Shown: positions 33,899 through 44,907 of the stretch, in pieces | How positions within the stretch are numbered: the first letter of the stretch is position 1 | How the letters are laid out: each line of letters opens with the position of its first letter | Assembly (NCBI GenBank): GCA_019096195.1 | Contig: JAGTXK010000027.1 | Span: 186,001 to 250,000 of the forward strand | DNA length: 64,000 bases | Direction of reading: 5' to 3' | DNA from: Boletus sp. NGJ | Lineage: Eukaryota; Basidiomycota; Agaricomycetes; Boletales; Boletaceae | The notes under the pieces: generated by a model | Told to the model about the DNA's origin: nothing | Database searches by the model: none | Seen by the model: only the letters and a program-made list of their open reading frames with translations | Program-made: the position numbers and the translations under genes

Positions 33899-36800
33899 AT
33901 GAGCTCAAGCAATTACAAGGAATACGATCCCGAGTCCGGTCTCGAGGGCCGCAAAGGCGATGAGGCCAGCGAACGCGTCGGTCTTCTCTCCGGCTCACAA
34001 CAGGTTCTGCCAGTCACTGACGCAAATCACACCGACGACGGGTGTCGTTTGACGGCAGGCAGTAGTGCGTCCATGCCTAGATATACATTGAAGCATGTAC
34101 TCGCGTCCTTTGCCGGGGGTATCACTGCGTGTCTCGCTGTCCAACTTTCATTGTTCGGCATACGCTACTTCTCCTTCCGGGGGCGAACAGGAAGCGGCGG
34201 GGTGAGCGCGAACGGGGTCGATATCTATGCTCCTCCATGGGTTGGCTCTACCACTGTCCACAACTACCCGCCTCCATATCCTACCAACGACTTTCCCGAT
34301 GTATTCCCCACTGAGTATGCTTTTCCCTCGTTCATGTGTTCTCCTTCTCTAACATCGTCTTTCCTTGTTCTTTTGCCATGCGACAGTGTCGGATACCCAG
34401 GGAAAACCCCAACTGGTGCAGAACCGGCCCTCATTGCTACTGCTCCTACCCAACCTCTCCAGACGGGGGCTGCACAACTTGTTGCACCTGCATATGCCTC
34501 GCTCCCGGATCATCCATCCAGGCCCTCTACACCTAGCGACCGTCCATTCAACCTCTTTCGCTCTTGGGGCAATCTGTCTCCTTGGTACAGCGTTCCACGG
34601 GGCGCGTTTGGCATCGACGAAGGTGCAGAGCCTCCTACCGAGTGTGACATTAAAGGCGTGCACATCTTGCATCGACATGGGGCACGATACCCTACTTCGT
34701 GGGGTATGTGTCACATTCTTGCTGCTGTGGATAGTCGTAGGCGCATTGATTCGCTCATGAATGTGGATTTTGTAGCCAACTACGGAGGACCGGCGTCACT
34801 GGCGCGAAGATTGCATGAGAGCGCCGAGCAGTGGAATGCGACTGGGAGATTGGCGTTCTTGAACGATTGGTTGGTGGTGCCGCATTTGTATATGTGATCA
34901 AAGTTGACGGCGTATCACGAACAGGACGTATAAGCTTGGTGAAGAAGGTTGTGCCCTCCGTTGTTTTTCATGTTTAAAGCCTGACCTTGCATGTTTTCTT
35001 AATCACGCTGCCGTTCCATCATATGTGAATCACTTCGCGTCTCCCGCCCGAACGCGATTTCCATCACGCATACACCCTGTAATTGTACCCTTTTCGCACC
35101 ACGGGATATGCGACCCCAGTCTTGACACCTTTCGGAAGACAACAGCTGTGTGAGTCCTTTTCTTGTGTGTTGTATCCACAGTCTTTGCTTCTTTCCACAT
35201 CTCTTATTCTGATTTCAATAACAACATCAATTCCCTTACCACACTGTTTTCGAAACTCTTGCTCGTTGTTCGTCGGTTTGATGGGACCTGAATTGACAAT
35301 GTGTTTTGCAGATGATTTGGGGGTCTCGATGAGACTGAAATATGGGTTCTTGTTGGAGGTGAGTTGCGCCGTTATCGTCAGACACGACTTTGTGGATTCC
35401 TTGACAATCAAAACGTTAACTGCACTCATAGGACTTTACAGCACACGACAAGCTACCCGTATTTAGGACTGAATCCCAGTGAGTACCCTTTCTCGTCTTG
35501 GTCGACGGAACGGTTTTGTCATTCTGTCACTTCATCTCCGTAACCTCTGACTGAATGGAACCGCCTACGGGACGTCGTATCCAAAAGAGATCGTATGCAT
35601 GCTTCTGCAGTCAACTTTGCACTGGGCTTCTTTGGCTGGCCCCTCGACGGAAAATACGAGCAAGTGATTACGATCGAGGCATCCGGTGTAAGCTTCATGT
35701 TTTGATCTTCTTCGTTGAGGGCATGTTGTTTGATCCCACCCTTCTTCTATCGTCAGTTCAACAACACTCTTGCTCCGTATGATACCTGTCCTAACGCCAA
35801 TGCCCATAATAAATGCGACCGTTCCTTGACCTACGTCAAGGAATGGACCGGCATTTATCTGAAGGAGGCGCAGGAGCGATTGCAAGCTGATTTGCAGCCT
35901 ACAGAGGATGGACAGGGATTCAACTTGGAGATCGAGGATGTCTATAGGATACAGCAGATGTGTGCATATGAGGTAGTGTATTGTGGTTCCTCGCTTCGCT
36001 GTGGCGTCGCGTCGGCTGATGACTTTCTTCAAGACTGTCGCACTCGGCTATTCCAAATTCTGCGAGCTGTTCACGAAGGATGAATGGGAAGGTTTCAATT
36101 ACGCGTCAGTACTCGTTCTTTCCTGACGGGCGTATTCTCACACCCGGTGTCATACAGCCTCGATCTAGTTTTCTGGTACGAGTCTGCCTTCGGCTCGCCT
36201 GTCGCCCGCGTGCAAGGCCTGGGTTACATCCAAGAGCTTGTCTCCCGACTCACCCACACTCCGATCGAGATGTACAACACGAGCACCAACGCGACCTTGG
36301 ATGCTGACGATCTCACTTTCCCGCTCAACGACGTCTTGTATGTCGACGCGACGCACGAAGTTGTGGTCCTCAACAGTAGGTCCCATTCTCGTCTGCAGCG
36401 TCGCTCGTCGAATCTGAACGTGATCCAAACAGTCCTCACGGCACTGAACCTGACGACGCTCGCTGCGTCCGGTCCTCTTCCAGCCGACCACATTCCCCAA
36501 CACCGGTCCTTTAGAGTCTCCGATCTCGCGCCGTTTGCGACCAACGTCCAGTTCCAACGTGCGTCCTCGTTCCCTTGTCCTCTTGCGTCTTTGCTGCGGT
36601 TGTAGATGCTGACATGTTCGCTGTTGGGTCTTATATGTCTCTAGTTCTTTCGTGTCCCGCTTATCCTGTGCAATCGGACGACGCGGGGGCATCCTACATT
36701 CGTATCGTGGTCAACGATGGGCCGGTCCCGTTGACGGGCGTCCGTGGGTGCCCGCCCTCGCCATCGGGGCTGTGCCCGCTCACGACGTTCATCGAGGCAC

Positions 36801-36925
36801 AGCAAACGACGGTCCAGGAGGTCGATTGGGAATGGGGATGTTCCGGGGACTGGGAAGTGCCAGAGGGGAACGCGTGGGAGACGGTTGGGGGTTGGTATCC
36901 AGAGAAAGACACTGACGCTGAGTGA
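33899..36925 (+). CDS. Membrane-anchored histidine acid phosphatase / phytase-like (661 aa)
   Basis: Thirteen exons: 33899-34314, 34387-34703, 34776-34869, 34925-34947, 35120-35149, 35312-35358, 35432-35478, 35588-35687, 35757-35972, 36034-36104, 36158-36375, 36433-36558, 36645-36925. All phases agree. The cytosolic N-terminus (1-66) is followed by one transmembrane helix at about 67-89, then the catalytic domain outside. The phosphate-pocket motif RHGARYP is at residues 235-241. TPFGRQQL, LPVFRTESQDRM and FALGFFGWPL support branch 2 of the histidine phosphatase superfamily. Where HAP enzymes usually carry the HD proton-donor pair, this protein has H520-E521 (DATHEVVVLN). It probably releases phosphate from organic phosphates at the cell surface; the substrate is unknown. 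Several exons are tiny (23, 30, 47, 47 nt). Confidence 0.85.
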
Positions 36926-37456
36926 TGCATATATATCAAGTGCTCTTTTTCGCAACACCTGAGCCGTTCTGCAGGATGGCCGGCTGTTCCGAGCGTTCAG
37001 CTGCAATTTGCGTTGTCATGCATGTACATACGTACTTGCGGTTCGTCGCGTACCAGTCGGGACTGATAGAAACCTTGATCCGTAACACATGTTACCCTGT
37101 GTTCGTCTACCGAGCCCGTACACGAAAGCTTCCGATCGCTTTGGGTCTTTGCTAGGTGGGTACAGATGTGTGATGGACATGTACAATGGATCATCATAAG
37201 TAGATAAGTATAACCGTCGAGTGCATGACATTGACATTGACAGGTTGAATCAATCGGTCACCCCCGCGGCCCAGAGTACTCATGCTATGTATCACACTAT
37301 GGTTTCTTGAGACATCTCCATGATCTCACTATCATATGTAAACACTCTACCACTAGCCCTGATAGATTTATTCCGTGCTCATGATGGGACACGGGCCCAT
37401 TTGTTTCTGCGAGGGTTCCTTCTATCCCAATTTCGTGCCAAAGTATGTGATATCCC
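36926..37456. other. Intergenic between converging genes, no gene seen
   Basis: Contains the 3' ends of the phosphatase and recyclin transcripts. No coding support. Confidence 0.45.
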
Positions 37457-38041
37457 TCAACAAACAACGCAGTCCTCCTTGAAACTCAGATTATACATCG
37501 TCTTGTCCACCGTCTTTTCAATCTTCTTCCAGTCGGACCGGCGCTGGATGAACTCGTAGATATCCTACATTGGTTCCGTGTAAGCGACGTATCGTGCAAT
37601 GTACGAGGACCCCGAAAGGCAATCGGCGGCGGGAGAGAATGAGAATGGGAGCGGGAGCGGGAACGAGAACGAGAGCGGAACCGTACCTCTGGGCGATATG
37701 CGCCTCCATACCGCGTCACGTCCCGCACGATCTGTGCGAGATCTTTTGCATCCTCGACGACAAAGACGTGTCCGAGCATCTTGAGGTGGTCGAAATCCGC
37801 GGTCACGTTCGGTACCTTTTTGGCCACGTACGATCAAAAAAATTAGAATAAAAAAAAGGGGGCACGCCAGACAGACACACCTTGAGCGAGGCGATGAATG
37901 CATGGTATGCGTTCAGATCCGCGATGACCTGAAACCCGCCGTTGAGGGATATAATCTGGCGTTTGATATGTTTCTGCAGTATCCTGTAAAAACACGTTTG
38001 TACCAACGTCCAATGTCAGCAAAAGCGTGCGTGAGCTGTGC

Positions 38042-38082
<41 letters not shown>

Positions 38083-41000
38083 AGGACAGGACAGGACACG
38101 CACGTCAACAATCGGATCCCGACTTCCTGGTAAAACACCTCGAGGACCTCTCTGCTGGTGCTGCCCTTGAGCAGTTTGCAGTGCGTCTCGAGGCACCGGA
38201 TCGCTTCGCGACAGCCTTCTGTCGGACGGAGATCGAGGGGGGCGTCGTCGGGCGGGTAGTATGCCCTGGGCCGGGTCAACGTCTGGATGATGTGGTCGAC
38301 CTGTCCATGAGACGAGAGAACGGTACGGCATGCGTCAGTCGCATGCCGTCGCTCGTGTGTATTAAGCGTCCTCGACGAACCTGATTCATAAGCACCTGTG
38401 TCCCTGCGTTCAACCCCAGAGCGACACAATCGTCAAGCGTATTCTCGAACCGTTTCTTCTCCCTCACGACTGCGTTCAAAAAGTCGGTCTTGTCGATGTG
38501 TGGAGCCTATGCAACGTGCACCGTGCACGTACAGAAATTATAGTTTGAGGCAAGTGTCATCGTACGCGAAAACGACCGAGGAAAGCGTAAACCCCACGCA
38601 CCATTTCTTTATCAAAAAATACCTGTACCATGCTCTGAATCGTATCCCCGATGTGGACGAGTTCAAAGAACTGTAATAGCGGCGCGACGCTGGTCGTCCC
38701 TTCGTGCTCGGCAGGCTTGTAGGACGACATGCGCTCGGTCGCTCTGTGGTTGGCGTCGCAGTGAAAAGACATTTAGTCGATACGATGACATGAAAGGTGA
38801 ATGGAACAGATGGTGGATCCTGGACTTACATTCCAAATCCCCATGCAATGTGCCTCGCGCCCTGCGCCCCCAACATCTCGTTGAACGCATCGTCGAGCGT
38901 CTCGCGCACGCGCACGCCGGTCGTGCCAGGATACGCGGCAAACGTCTCGAGGCGTTTGATCGCGTCTCGGGTGGCGTGGATGAGCTGCAGCGAGACGTCG
39001 AGGGAGAGCAGAAGGTCCAGCGCCGACGGTGTAGCAGAGGCGTGCCGTGTCCTCGCAGAGTTCGACAGGTCTTTTACGGACGTCGATCGTGCGAGCGACA
39101 TTGTTGCAATCTTCATACTCGCAGCGTCTAAAGCGTCTGATGTCGAGCTCGTCCGCTTGGACAGGGCTGCCGCGGCGAACCCACTGGCACCAGAAATGTC
39201 GTTCTCGCTCGTTCGACTCTCTGCAAACTCGCCCCATCCGGCTTCGTCTTCCATGCCAGCGCCACCTTTCACCCTCCCCTCCCCATCTCCCCTTCCCTCT
39301 TCAATGTCCGCGTCTTCACCGTCACCCTCGCCTTCGTCCTCGCCAACCTCAAACAACGCCCCATCCTTGCCGAAGCTCACATACCCGTCGCCTGGCACAG
39401 AGCCCGCACCCGTCACATCCCCACCACCATTCCCCACCCACCGCTGCGGATTCAACATAAAAATCCCCTGTACGACACCCGTTCCCACCGCCCCGACGCC
39501 AGTGCCGATCGCAGCCCCGACACCCGTGCCGATGGCGCCCACCGCACCCACGCCGGCACCGACGGCGCGCGGGACGATCGTCACCGGAAGCAAGAGTACG
39601 TCTGTAAAGGATGCCAGTACGTTGCGTTTCATCAGTGCGGGATTTTTCGAGTCAAGGAAGCGCGTCTGAACTTGGGATCCCTCGGTCTGGGGTTGTGATT
39701 GTGATCGGGAGAGCATAGGTCCGTCAGGCGTGACCTATAACGTGAAGCAAGAGGCGAAGAGAAGAGAGCGATGAAGTACAGGGCTGTAGGTGACTATGAA
39801 TGCGTACCATCGATGATGCCGTTAGCGAGACGGAACGTTCCCAATCTTTACAGATCCCTTCAAAGGCGCGTTTGAGTTCCTCCATCTCATCGTCGAGGTA
39901 GTCGTCCATATTTGGTTCAAACATTTTGTAACTATGTTTTGTGGTGAAAACGAGCTCTGTCATGTAGAGGAGGGTGGGGGGATGGTTGTTTGAATACGTA
40001 CATGACATCCTCGGCTTGCTCTACCTTTACCGCTGTTGGCTCGCCCTCGCGCCCTCCGTTGTTCGAGCTTCCAGAGACTGCGAGGATGCTGTCGACGACT
40101 CTGAATGCCTCTCTAAAGCATGCGGCAGTTGCTGACAGGAAGAGGGGTATGCTAATTGTTCGTGCACGCGCGAGCAAGGGGGAAATATATTCTGATATCT
40201 TTCAGACCAAATGAAACGATGAAATAGGACCAGGTGGCATGCGCGTGGAAAGAACAAAACACGTCAGCAAGCCTAACCGTGAACAACACTACACCAAGGC
40301 GGCACGCGATGTACTCACCACATCACTAGCAACTCTCTCGGCGAACGCAAGCAACACGTCTGATTCGCACGGAAACACTCTGAAAGCCCTCGCCCCATCA
40401 TCTTCGATGGTAGCAAGCACGCGGGACATGAATCCATCCATAGCAGTGAAATCGAGATGGTTATCCTTTCTACATACCAATCAACAGCAAGACCAACGAA
40501 GAGGAATGTGACAGACGCACGTAAAGTTGGCAGACGGATCCCATTTTCCTTGCTCGTAAAAGACCTCTCTCTTCTCCGCCCAAAGCCTGCCCATCTCCCA
40601 GTCTCCTCCCGCCACACCGAGTTTACTGGTCCGTCGTCCGATTCCATTCATGCAGATTGACACCTCCCAACTTGCGGATGCCGCCTCTTTCATCCGCACT
40701 TCATCACCCCCTGTATCCGCAGCATCAAACGCTGTCAGTAGGCTAGCATCGAACCTATCCAAAGAACCCTTGAGAGATGCGAGACGGCTATCCCATGTTG
40801 ATACAGGCTTGATGGCAGGAGAGAGAAATCGTGCAAGGAGGTGCAGCACGCGAGCTTGTGTATGGAGAGTGACAGCATGGGAATCCGAGCGCGACACCAA
40901 GCACGAAGTGAGCGAGGCGAGGATGGCGTGAGGAGGTGCATTCGGGGCGGGCAAGAGCGGGAGTAGTAGCGTATGCGCCCGTATATACTTTGCGCGGAAC

Positions 41001-41575
41001 GTCGGGGTCGGCTTTCCAGGCTCATATGTGTCCACGCTACTCAACGGCGCCGAACCTGATAAATCCAGGAGCGCGCGTGGAGAGGCAGAGGCAAAGTCGC
41101 CGAAGTCGTCGTCGTCGAGGGAGGAGGCGGCGAGGGTCGCGGGTCCGTGTGCGCTGCCGTTTTGTTTGTCCTTCTCGGCCTTGGCTCGAGCTTCGAGCTC
41201 GTCGAGGATAGTGCTGAGTCCGAGCCTCTGTGTAGCGAGGTCGAGCCAGCGTCGTTCCCAGAGAATCTCGTCCCTTGCGACCCTGCTCGTTGCCCTGCTC
41301 GCTCTGGCGTACCTCGCAACGTCTGGGATCGGGAGATGGGCCACCACCAGCGCATGTAAGTCGGCTGGTAGCTTTCCGATGGGCGGCGAGAGGGGTTTGG
41401 CTGCTGCAAGGACCGGTGCTGTCGCTGACGTTCGTGCATTAAAGTAGCCTGCCGAGTATCTAGCATTAGACGGCTGTTTTATGTTGCTTGTCGCTGTCGG
41501 GAGCGATGGTGGCCGTTGGTTCTGAGAAGGCTTCGAGTATAATTTTGTTGGTTCGAGCGCTGCGAACTTGTCCAT
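37457..41575 (-). CDS. Recyclin-1 like F-box protein with Sec10-type exocyst region (1078 aa)
   Basis: Eleven exons on the minus strand: 41575-40521, 40469-40319, 40198-40002, 39931-39808, 39734-38830, 38743-38602, 38506-38381, 38300-38104, 37983-37881, 37815-37687, 37564-37457. The F-box lies at about residues 68-112 (KLPADLHALVVAHLPIPDVARYARAS..), right after a short N-terminal tail. The remainder aligns with the Sec10-like part of Rcy1/Pof6: FEPNMDDYLDDEMEELKRAF, QFFELVHIGDTIQSMVQVFF, REKKRFENTLDDCVALGLN, VDHIIQTLTRP, ILQKHIKRQIISLNGGFQVI and VPNVTADFDHLKMLGHVFVV. Exon 5 inserts a Gly-rich GVGAVGAIGTGVG segment and acidic linkers. Rcy1 links endosomal recycling and SCF-type recognition in yeast. 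The start at 41575 is preferred because an upstream in-frame ATG at 41677 collides with the divergent gene. Confidence 0.88.
37636..37680. repeat. Degenerate GAGAAC/GGGAGC tandem repeat in intron 10 of the recyclin gene
   Basis: Short hexamer-like units alternate GAGAAT, GGGAGC and GAGAAC on the plus strand within the intron 37565-37686. Confidence 0.55.
38041..38082. repeat. (CAA)14 microsatellite in intron 8 of the recyclin gene
   Basis: Fourteen perfect CAA units (TTG on the coding strand) lie inside intron 37984-38103, on the 5' side of the intron. It would be a polymorphic marker. Confidence 0.9.
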
Positions 41576-41676
41576 CGCATCTCGTCCGCCGTCGGACGCG
41601 ACGTGCTCGCCCCTCTGATTTGCGCAGCCACTGCGTCGCCCCGCGGTGACAAATCGAACTACAGCGATCTCGCACA
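41576..41676. promoter_or_regulatory. 101-bp divergent promoter (recyclin / Dus3)
   Basis: The start codons at 41575 (minus) and 41677 (plus) leave only 101 bp for both promoters and leaders. I see no TATA box. Confidence 0.45.
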
Positions 41677-44238
41677 ATGGCGAACCTTTCTCCAGGGACT
41701 GCCCTCGTTAAAGTCGAGTATGTACAGCGCTACGTTCTCCAGTTGATCTTCCTCCAACGATCTGCAGATTCCTACTCGACAACGTTTCCTGTCCACCAGC
41801 CGACGATGACGCTGCAGAACGATCCACATCCCATACTGGACACCCCGTCAATCCCGTCGCAGACGACCCGAATCCAGGTAGTGGCAAGAAGCTAAACAAA
41901 CAGCAGAGAAAAGCCCACAGAGGTGCTAACAAGGGCCGACGCTTCGGAAAAGTACGGGACGAGCTAGAGCTTTGCTGGCGCGTTGCAAACGGGACGATCT
42001 GCGAGTACGGATCCGAGTATGTTATTCCCCCGTCTTGAGCTCATATGCGTCGTTGATGCTGGCGTACGTCCAGATGCCGGTTCACACACGACATCCCTGC
42101 GTATCTCGCTGCCAAACCGGGGGACATCAAGCTTCCCTTGGCAGGCAGCATCACGAGCACTCCGCCTTTTGTTGTGACAGACACGAATGACGAATCCACA
42201 GCTGGTTCGTCTCTCGATTCCAGCACCACTTGTCCAAGTTTCGAAGAAGCAGGCGAATGTCGTCTCGGACTCAAATGTCGTTTCCTTGGTGCCCACGCAC
42301 GCGTGGACGAGAGCGGCGCTGTAACTCTGATTACGGATGAGGAAAAAAAGTCCAGGATCGCTCTGACCAACACAGAACTCAACCAGGTGAGCGCACCAAC
42401 GCTAAAATTACTTCGCCAAAACAAGGTGAGTCTCTAGTCGCTTGTTACTCTTCGATTTCGGTGAACTGTGAAACAGTACCCGAGACCTATCACAGACACG
42501 TACCTTAAAGAAATAGAACTTGGAAAACAACAGGACGGCCCGGACGAGCAGGCACAACGAGACATCCCACAGCGGACCGACGTGATTGTACCAAAGTGGA
42601 CTGGCGACACTTCAGATCAAAATGACACCCCTGACGTGCCTATGCGCTTCTCTGAAAAGAAGAGGTTGCATTGGACGGGGAAAACCTGTGAGATATCATG
42701 GTTGCGATTTCCGGCCGGATATACTTAGCTTTGTCAAGATCTCGCACCTCTCACAACCGTCGGAAATCTGGTGGGTAGAGACTTTCGTTTCAAACTATCC
42801 TTTGAAAATGCTCTCAGCCATTCCGACGCCTATGCGTCACCCTCGGTGCCGATATAACGTGTGGGGAAAGTAAGTACATGGTTTCTCTTCCTTTACTTGA
42901 TTCCTCACTCGGTCGCATGTGCGCTAGTGGGCCTCGCTACCTCTTTCCTCACCTCCTCTCGCGAGGAATGGTCCCTAGTCCGTCGACACCCCTCCGAAAC
43001 TATCTTTGGTGTGCAACTGGCTGGTAACAAGCCCTCGACGATGGTACCGACTGCAGAGGTCCTTGGTAGAGAATTTGCAAGCGGCATCGACTTCGTAGAT
43101 ATCAACTGTGGTTGTCCCATCGATCTCGTGTTTAAAACCGGCAGTGGGTCCGCTCGTGAGTCCTACTTCCGCGCTGCAACTACATCCGACCGACTATATA
43201 TGCGGCCGCAGTCCTCGACACACCCGTAAAACTAGGGAAAATCGTCGTCGGGATGAACAAAGCACTTGGAGAGATTCCAGTGACGGTCAAGCTCCGCACA
43301 GGCGTCAAGGAAGGACGCAACACCGCACACAAACTCATGCCTCGGCTGAGTTCCGAGTGGGGTGCTGGTTGCATCACAGCAAGTATAACCTGCCCCCCCC
43401 TCTCTGTTTCGCGCTGACGACGCGTGGCCGCGCAGCTACACGGACGCACGCGACAACAACGATATACGAAGCTGGCAGATTGGGGTTACATCAAGGAGTG
43501 CGTGGATGTCGTTCGGGCGTGCGAAGCAGATGAGGGACGTAAGTACCCCTTCCCCTTTTTCCGGTTCCTCGTTGCACGATTGATGTCCTCACCTTGTCTT
43601 TTCAGTGACCCCCATCCCTATCTTTGGTGGCGGCGACTGTTTCTCCTCCCAAGACTACTGGGAAAAAGTCGACACCACTGGCGTAGACGGTATCATGATC
43701 GGACGTGGCGCACTCATCAAGCCTTGGATATTCACCGAAGTCAAAGAGCAACGGGAATGGGACATTAGCTCGCGGGAACGCCTCGAGCTCGTTCGCAAGG
43801 TACGCTGTGCCCTGTGCTCTTTCCTCTCCTCTCCACACCATGCCACCCTTCTGACTTGGCGACAGTACGCAGAGTATGGGTTGACTCATTTCGGGACGGA
43901 TACGGTGGGCGTGAACAAGACCCGTCGGTACCTCTGCGAAGCACTGTCCTTCCAGTACCGCTACATCCCCATAGGCCTGCTTGAGCGACTTCCCGCGCAC
44001 ATCAACGAGCGGGCGCCGGCCTTTCAAGGTCGGGACGAACTCGGTACGTCGTGTGGCTGCTGTGCAGCGTCAGCGAAGACTGACGACGGGCGCGTGTCAT
44101 GCAGAAACGCTCTTTGCGAGTCCAAACAGCCAGGATTGGGTCCGTATCTCGGAGATGTTTCTCGGGCCTACACCTGAGACGTGGACGTTTACGCCAAAGC
44201 ATAAAAGCAACGCTTATGGGGAGGAGAGTCAGGGATGA
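41677..44238 (+). CDS. DUS3: tRNA-dihydrouridine(47) synthase Dus3 (646 aa)
   Basis: Twelve exons: 41677-41717, 41768-42016, 42074-42425, 42477-42687, 42739-42770, 42818-42869, 42928-43155, 43212-43378, 43436-43538, 43606-43799, 43866-44043, 44105-44238. Two CCCH zinc fingers precede the enzyme: C83..C92..C98..H102 ([20 protein letters not shown]) and [18 protein letters not shown] basic [13 protein letters not shown] segment lies before them. The Dus TIM barrel starts at [17 protein letters not shown]. The catalytic Cys is in [11 protein letters not shown], and FMN/tRNA-site motifs [12 protein letters not shown] and [10 protein letters not shown] follow. It reduces U47 of the tRNA variable loop using NAD(P)H. 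Intron 8 is GC-AG (donor ACA|GCAAGT). Confidence 0.93.
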
Positions 44239-44907
44239 TTCGTGTTCGTGGTTGGAGGAAATTTTGTTGCTACCATGTGGCCCGAGGTAGGGTCACTGTT
44301 CGCCCCAAATGATGATTTTCTCCGAATCCGATACCGGATCATGTCGGAGACACCACGATGGATAATAGTTGCAAAACTTGCGGATAACATCAATCTAATA
44401 CTGCCTATTGTAACGGAGTGAACAAACATCATGGCGACACTAATCACTTCTCAGATTCATGATAAGTACCTCAATCTGATCATTTGGCATGATTCGACGC
44501 AGTGTTACCTTCAATATTTGGTTCTACTTCCCATCAATATCTGCCCTTCAAAAGAGCAGAATAATGCTCTCCACCTCCGAGTCGTGTTGGTTGGTACCTA
44601 TCGCCCCGTGTTGAAGTCTTTTTTCCGTGAGAATTGTAGATCATCCGGACATGTTACTCATGATACAGTACTTATCATGATGCTCTCTCATGGGTACTAA
44701 CTTTAGACATATCCTTGAACCCCTTATCAGCGCTTTCGTGAGCCCAAAATTCATTTTTATGCGCTAGTTATCTTCTTGTTATACCCGCTGACTTTCCTGC
44801 CATGCTTTCGATCACTGAAAACCCGGGAAAACGTATCTCCGAACCCCAGTACATGAGAGCGGCTTTGACTGAGATGCCAGTTCCCGCGGCATCCCGCTCA
44901 GCTCAAC
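44239..44907. other. Intergenic, no gene seen
   Basis: 669 bp, AT-richer than its surroundings. An 89-codon plus-strand frame at 44431-44700 has no recognisable product. It includes the amidase promoter. Confidence 0.45.

Noticed and set aside
40481-41677. Recyclin start at the in-frame ATG at 41677 on the minus strand
   Set aside because: It would add 34 residues of uncharacteristic sequence and abut the DUS3 start codon; the ATG at 41575 begins a conserved-looking N-terminus.
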